Shown: one piece after another, positions 59,701 to 64,000 of the stretch
Numbering within the stretch: the first letter of the stretch is position 1
Layout: the number at the start of each line of letters is the position of its first letter
From: Asterochloris sp. CNOR1
Lineage: Eukaryota; Chlorophyta; Trebouxiophyceae; Trebouxiales; Trebouxiaceae
Reading direction: 5' to 3'
DNA length: 64,000 bases
Assembly: GCA_963969365.1 (NCBI GenBank)
Contig: OZ017747.1
Coordinates: 2,356,001 to 2,420,000 of the forward strand
Notes under the pieces: model-generated
The model's database searches: none
Seen by the model: the letters and a program-made list of their open reading frames with translations, nothing else
Told to the model about the DNA's origin: nothing
Made by a program: the position numbers and the translations under genes

Positions 59701-60578
59701 GCTGGGGGTGACATGAGACAGCAGCTGCATGCAGCTGCAGCATCACGGCAGTGTGGGGCCCCCTACCAAGCCACGATCTTGGGGCTAGCAGCTGCTGAAA
59801 CCGGCATTGGCACCACTCAAAAGGAGCTGTCCCCGTGTCTGCAGCTGCGCAGGCACTGGAGGCTGAGGCGCGGGCTGCGCAGCAGCGCAGCCAGCAGCTG
59901 GCCCAGCAGGCTCAGGACATCAGGGCCCAGCGCGAGGGGGCACAGGGCAGCCACCGCAGCCCCGGTCCCCTGGCCGGCGTGGCAACACCCAATGGCACAG
60001 CCATGTCCACCCCCTCCAGCATGTCTGCTGGCGAAGGGTCAGCTGCAGACTCGCACTTGGCCCGGCCCTCCCAGGAGACGCCTGTCCCTGCCCAGGCACC
60101 TGGGGTGGATGTCCACGCATCCGAGGAAGGTGGTGGGCACGGCCCGGCTGCAGTGGGCAGCCCGGCACTGGTGGCACCGAAGGAGGACAAGGTGACTCCC
60201 TCAAGGGGTGGAGTGGTGACCCCGCCGGGAGTTGGGCCTGCTGGCCCTGAGGTGGCTGCTCCTGGTGAGTGAGCCACTTTGTCCAAGGCTCTCGCCTATA
60301 CTGCTGTTGCACACACAGCCCTGGGAGAACCCTGGGTTGGTGCCTCCTCGTGAGAGCACCCTGGCAGGCACGCAAGGATCTTGTGCACTGCAGGGAGGGA
60401 GGGTGGCGTGATTCACAACTACTTCAAGACACATGCCACCTCACCAGCCTCTCAGGGCAGTGCACCCCAGGTGGCTCCCGTAGACATCCTGCCCAAGCAG
60501 GTTTCCGAGATTGTAATTCCTGACGAGTTCCCAGCTGTGCCCATTGGTGACATCAAGAAGCCTTTGCCCAGTAACTGA
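56759..60578 (+). CDS. Long coiled-coil protein with Cys-rich N-terminus
   Basis: Ten exons (56759-56827, 56963-57063, 57176-57236, 57464-57585, 57740-57882, 58024-58173, 58695-58887, 59333-59541, 59845-60264, 60394-60578) total 1653 nt or 550 residues. The N-terminus MTLCGCFGPSKREKK has two Cys followed by a basic run, a possible palmitoylation/membrane-anchor pattern. Residues about 24 to 385 are almost entirely Ala/Glu/Lys/Gln heptads (KEAAMAREEAEAAHAKYDE, QVQAAAVQTAASKVAQVAEE, RKEIADAEALAERKRTE, DVKLLEQRLAASQEAEQEQ), predicting one long coiled coil. A Pro/Ser/Gly-rich linker and a short conserved-looking C-terminus (HNYFKTHATSP, DEFPAVPIGDIKKPLPSN) follow. The intron after 57585 appears to be GC-AG. 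The family is not recognised; a cytoskeletal or membrane-tether role would be a guess. Confidence 0.75.
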
Positions 60579-60806
60579 CGCCTGCCTTTCACACCCTTCC
60601 CCACTTGCAGATTGATTGACAGCTTTTGACCACAACTTCAGTATCAAGTGGTGGTGCCCTTTTTGCTTGACATGAGCTCGTTTCCTTGATTGACACTGCT
60701 TCTTGTTCAGCACGTATATTGAATGGAAGGCAGTCTCCTCTGATCTTCATTATGTGGACTGATCGCCATGCTCTGCAGCACAATTGCTCGATTTAGAGGG
60801 CTCAAG
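60579..60806. other. Convergent 3' region
   Basis: 228 bp between the stops of the coiled-coil gene (+) and the 75-residue gene (-). No TGTAA in either sense and no repeat were found. Confidence 0.4.
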
Positions 60807-61139
60807 TCAAGGAAGCTTGACAAAGCAGAGCAGGTTCTCGCCGGGCTTTGCGGTGCCCCCTTGTGTGGGAGCTAGCACAGGGTCCTCCATTGCCTTTGAG
60901 GCTGAACCCTCCGGCACCTCTGGCCCCTGCTTTGTCAGGGGCTTATTTGCATCTGGCTTGGCATTGAAGCCGGTGCCCCCCTCTGCAGAGAGATCAAGTA
61001 GCTTCAACAAACATGCATGCGGACAACTCAAGCAGCGCAAAATGCCCACCAAATGTCAACAAACAATTCATAGGCAGACCCGCTCACCATAGTCCTTGCT
61101 GTTGGCACTCTGCACTGGTGCGAGGATTGCATCTTCCAT
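60807..61139 (-). CDS. Small unknown protein with internal repeat (75 aa)
   Basis: Two exons (complement of 61088-61139 and 60807-60982) total 228 nt or 75 residues, joined in phase by a GTGAGC donor and a ctctctgcag acceptor. It begins MEDAILAPVQSANSKDY and contains a second, similar stretch MEDPVLAPTQGGTAKPGE, so it is built from a duplicated unit of about 17 residues. It is Pro/Lys/Gly/Ala-rich and probably disordered. No family is recognised. The regular splice sites and the protein-level repeat are the support; the gene could also be a shorter or longer product. Confidence 0.5.
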
Positions 61140-61441
61140 AGCTGAGAGAGACACAAACTGTAAGGTCGTGGCAGCCAAGCTCCTCCACCCCTGTTGTTGG
61201 TCAATGTTGACGCTCATTTAGCAACCAAGTATAAAACGACAACCATCCTCCTGTGTCGCGCGCACAGTCTCACTCAACGCATCCACACAGGTGCTTGCGT
61301 GCATTTGACCGTTGGAAGCGGCTTGCACAATCAGTCCAACCGTGCACCCCAGCTCATGACATTGTTCACCCATTTGGCGCTGCAAGCTTGACTATCGACA
61401 TCAACTCAATCTTGCGTGAGACATGCAGGGTGCCAGCCAGT
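61140..61441. promoter_or_regulatory. Divergent promoter with TATA box for the expansin-like gene
   Basis: TATAAAA at 61230-61236 faces right, about 206 bp before the expansin-like ATG. It is one of the few canonical TATA boxes in the window, consistent with a regulated wall gene. Confidence 0.55.
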
Positions 61442-64000
61442 ATGTTGCAGCCCACTACCCTTCTTGTGCTGGGCTGCAGCCTAGCAGCTGCACAAAACCC
61501 AAGCTGGGGGGCCACCTATACTGGAGACGTAAGCCACTGGAGCTCAACCCTGCACCCTACCGGAGTGCTGATCTGCATGCATGACACATGCTGCGCTGTG
61601 CAGGGTACGTACTATGGCTATCAGGCGGGAGCAGGTCATTGCAGCTTCCAGTTCAGCAATTCGTTCACCCTGCCATGGACGACCGGCGTTTACACAGGCG
61701 TCGCTGTGAATGCGCCACAGTATGCAGATTCTTCACCCTGTGGCGCCTGCATCGCCTTTCAGGGCACTGGCCCAGGGTCTGGTGAGCTTGCAGTAGGCAC
61801 TGTGGCCATCCTGCTGCTGTGAGGCATAGCTGCAGAAGGTGGCAACCTGCCCTGCTAAGGGAGCCCACCTGCAGCGCCATGCTGCTGGCTTCAGGTGTTC
61901 TGGGCTGCCACAGGTTGCCAGGCAGGACCTCTTATCTGTCTTGCACCTCAGATGCTATTCAGATGTCTGAGGAGCCGCCTGACCACCCCTCGCGAGGGCA
62001 CTGAAACTCTGGTCGCTCACTGCATGCCTGCAGGTGCTAACCCCATTGCACTGACGACTCAGTATGCCATTGCCACTGACGAATGTCCAGAGTGCCTGTC
62101 TGGCTCCCTGGACGTGGCACAGGATGGCGACGGGCGCTGGGGCATCTCCTGGAGCCTGGTCCAGTGCGACGTGGGCTCCTCCGCGTTCCAGTACTCCTTC
62201 CAGGGGAGCAACGAGTTCTATGTCAAGCTCGCCATCACCAACACCAGGTGAGCCTCTGCATCTGCCCGGGTGCACCCCTGCCTGAACTGCCTCGTAGCTC
62301 CTGACAGCACATGCTGCCCTGCTCTGGGCAGAGCACCTGCCTGCATGGCCTGCCTGCGGAGTCCAACCCCCTGCCTGTGCACGCCTGCCTGCTCCAATGC
62401 AGAGGAGCTGTAAACCCCTGCCTACTGTGATCCAGAGCACATCCTGCAGCATCGGCCCCATGGCTCTGCTGCCACAGAGTTGTCCTGCGAGCCTCAGCGC
62501 TGGTTGCCTGAGGGCTACTGCGTGCTGCAGGGTCCCCCCTGTCAGCGTCACCCTTCAAGGGGCCTCTGGCCCAGTTGCGCTGTCCAGATCCATCGACAAC
62601 TACTTCATTGCGTCCTCAGGTTGGTCTGTCGGGCTGCTGAAAGGGCAGCATGCCGCACCCTGCCTGCGTCCGGACCCTGTGTGCAGAGTGGTGTGCACAG
62701 GGTGGCGCTGCACTGCCGTGACAGTCACACTCGCCGCTGCACCCAGACGGCTGCTGGCACATGCATGCACAACAAGTGACAGCCCCAGAGCTGGCGCAGC
62801 ACCATGTGCAGCACCATGTGCAGCACCGAACAACACCAGTACTGGCCTGCAGGTGGTCCCTTCACCTTCCCAGCTTCCGTGACCATCACCTCCATATTTG
62901 GCGACACTGTCACCGACACCATCAACACAAATGCCCCTCAGGGCGCTGTCATGGGCACAGCGCAGTTCCCTCTGAACCCAGCCTACGGCACAGTGGGCGA
63001 GGCAGCCCCAGAGTCTGCTTCACCTGCAGAGACTGAGTCAGTGCGGGGCACGACCGAGCCCCCAGTCACAGCTGCGCCTGCCACAGAACCAGCAGCGACA
63101 GAGCCTCCACCTACACAGGCGCCTGCCACTGAGCCCCCAGCCACACAGCCGTCCCTGCCCCCAGCCACCATGGCAGCTGCAGTGACCACTTCAGCACCAG
63201 TGGCTGCCGCGACGCTAGCCTCTGCCGTAGAGGTTGCCAGCGCCAGTGCTGCCACGCCTGTGCCATTTGAGGAAGCCGCTGCAGCTCCAGCAATGTCTGG
63301 CCCTGCAGCTGCTGGCGTTCCACCCATCCCTGCAGCACCTGGGGTGGCTGCCACGCCTGCTCAGGTCAGAGGCAGTGCTACTCATCCCCAGTGATACCTT
63401 TCACATGCGATTCCTGACAGTCATAGGTGGACAACTCTGAGAGAGGGGTGACCGCTGTGCTCAAGCAAGGGTCCCCTTCTGGACTTGATGCGGCCTGAAA
63501 CGGGCTTGCGTAGGTCTCCTGGAGGGTGCTGCGCTGGTTCTCCAGGCTGTAGCAACCCCCAACTCTGGGCCCCCTTTAGGGTCATTTGTACCCAGGTACT
63601 AGCCATCATTCCTGTGGGGTGGTGCTCCGGTGCAGGCTGTGTCTGCCCCAGCCCCATGCCGGTGCGGGTTTTGTTGTGCAGGCTGTGACTGCCCCAGGCC
63701 CCGCTCCAAGCCCTGCTGTGGTCAGGCTGCCAGCTCCACCCATCCCGCCGGCAGCCAGGGTCACGCCTGCGCCAGAGAGCCCTGCCACGGCAGCTGCACC
63801 GGCGTCCTCCCTGCTGACAGCTGCGTCGCCCCTGGCACCTCGTGCCGTCACGGCCCCTGGCACCCCTTCGCAGAGTACCTTGCCAGCGGCGCCAGGCATC
63901 TCGCCCACAGCGCCAAGCACTTCACCTGCAGCGCCTGGCAGCCCAGCAAGCGCTACCAGCCCAGCCCCTCTGGGACAGCAGGCTGCAGCCACTCAAGGGC
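61442..64000 (+). CDS. Expansin-like secreted protein with Pro/Thr/Ala-rich tail (3' incomplete)
   Basis: Exons: 61442-61528, 61614-61781, 62034-62247, 62531-62619, then a long one from about 62830 to past 63360 and more from about 63680 off the window. The start gives a signal peptide (MLQPTTLLVLGCSLAAAQ). The double-psi barrel follows: GTYYGYQAGAGHCSFQFS, SSPCGACIAFQGTG, IATDECPECLSGSLDVAQ. The carbohydrate-binding beta-sandwich is represented by FYVKLAITNTR, VSVTLQGASGP and FTFPASVTITSIFGD. This is the expansin/loosenin/RlpA architecture, which loosens wall polymers without hydrolysis. From about 63000 the protein is a repetitive Thr/Pro/Ala/Glu tail (TEPPVTAAPATEPAATEPPP), resembling hydroxyproline-rich wall glycoproteins. 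The 5' edge of the exon near 62830 and the junction near 63365 were not resolved. Confidence 0.8.
62796..62831. repeat. 12-bp repeat at an expansin-like acceptor
   Basis: The unit gcagcaccatgt is repeated twice with a third partial copy (gcagcacc), giving three successive gcag acceptor candidates just before the QYWPAGG exon. This is why the exon's exact start is unclear. Confidence 0.8.

Overview
This window is nuclear DNA from a green alga. The genes are broken into many short exons by GT-AG introns with CAG/CTG-rich interiors. The protein set is plant/algal: a TDY-class MAP kinase, the photosystem II assembly factor LPA1, a plastid fibrillin-like protein with a transit peptide, a mitochondrial gamma-carbonic anhydrase, a BASS transporter and an ATXR3/SDG2-type SET protein. 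TGTAA, the chlorophyte polyadenylation motif, lies after several stop codons. The moderate-to-high GC content and the presence of centriole/flagellar-type genes would fit a core chlorophyte, perhaps a trebouxiophyte, but the species cannot be fixed from the sequence.

Layout. 1-1436: 3' part of a sucrose-phosphate phosphatase (+). 1764-5863: TDY MAP kinase (-), divergent from 5965-11000: DDX18/Has1 RNA helicase (+). 11052-19463: MCM4 (-). 19768-21617: BASS transporter (-), divergent by 43 bp from 21661-24466: fibrillin-like plastid protein (+). 24545-26758: LPA1 (-), divergent by 59 bp from 26818-28528: gamma-carbonic anhydrase (+). 28844-35654: NOC2 ribosome-assembly factor (-), divergent from 36064-39664: POC1 centriole protein (+). 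39756-about 41457: Arg/Gly-rich protein (-), divergent from about 41662-51678: ATXR3-like histone methyltransferase (+). 51819-56388: STPG2-like PG-rich repeat protein (+). 56759-60578: coiled-coil protein (+). 60807-61139: 75-residue unknown protein (-). 61442-64000: expansin-like wall protein with a Pro/Thr/Ala tail (+, runs off the end). No transposon, CRISPR array, rRNA or tRNA was recognised.

For eight genes (MAPK, DDX18, BASS, fibrillin-like, gamma-CA, POC1, STPG2-like, coiled-coil) I could place every splice junction so that each exon chain has a total length divisible by three and reads through without a stop. MCM4 is resolved except for two junctions.

Functionally this is a mixed housekeeping neighbourhood: replication (MCM4), 60S ribosome biogenesis (DDX18 and NOC2), organelle function (BASS, fibrillin, LPA1, gamma-CA), centriole/axoneme (POC1, STPG2-like), chromatin (ATXR3) and cell wall (expansin). 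Neighbours are often divergent with 43-101 bp between start codons, so they probably share promoters.

The most unusual signal is in the introns. Many contain decayed copies ('echoes') of the adjacent exon edge, sometimes including the splice site, and in NOC2 repeated three times. In addition, 26 of 67 resolved downstream exons begin with GT directly after the CAG acceptor, so the intron is bounded by CAG|GT at both ends. Together these suggest that introns here grow, and possibly arise, by local tandem duplication across CAGGT splice sites.
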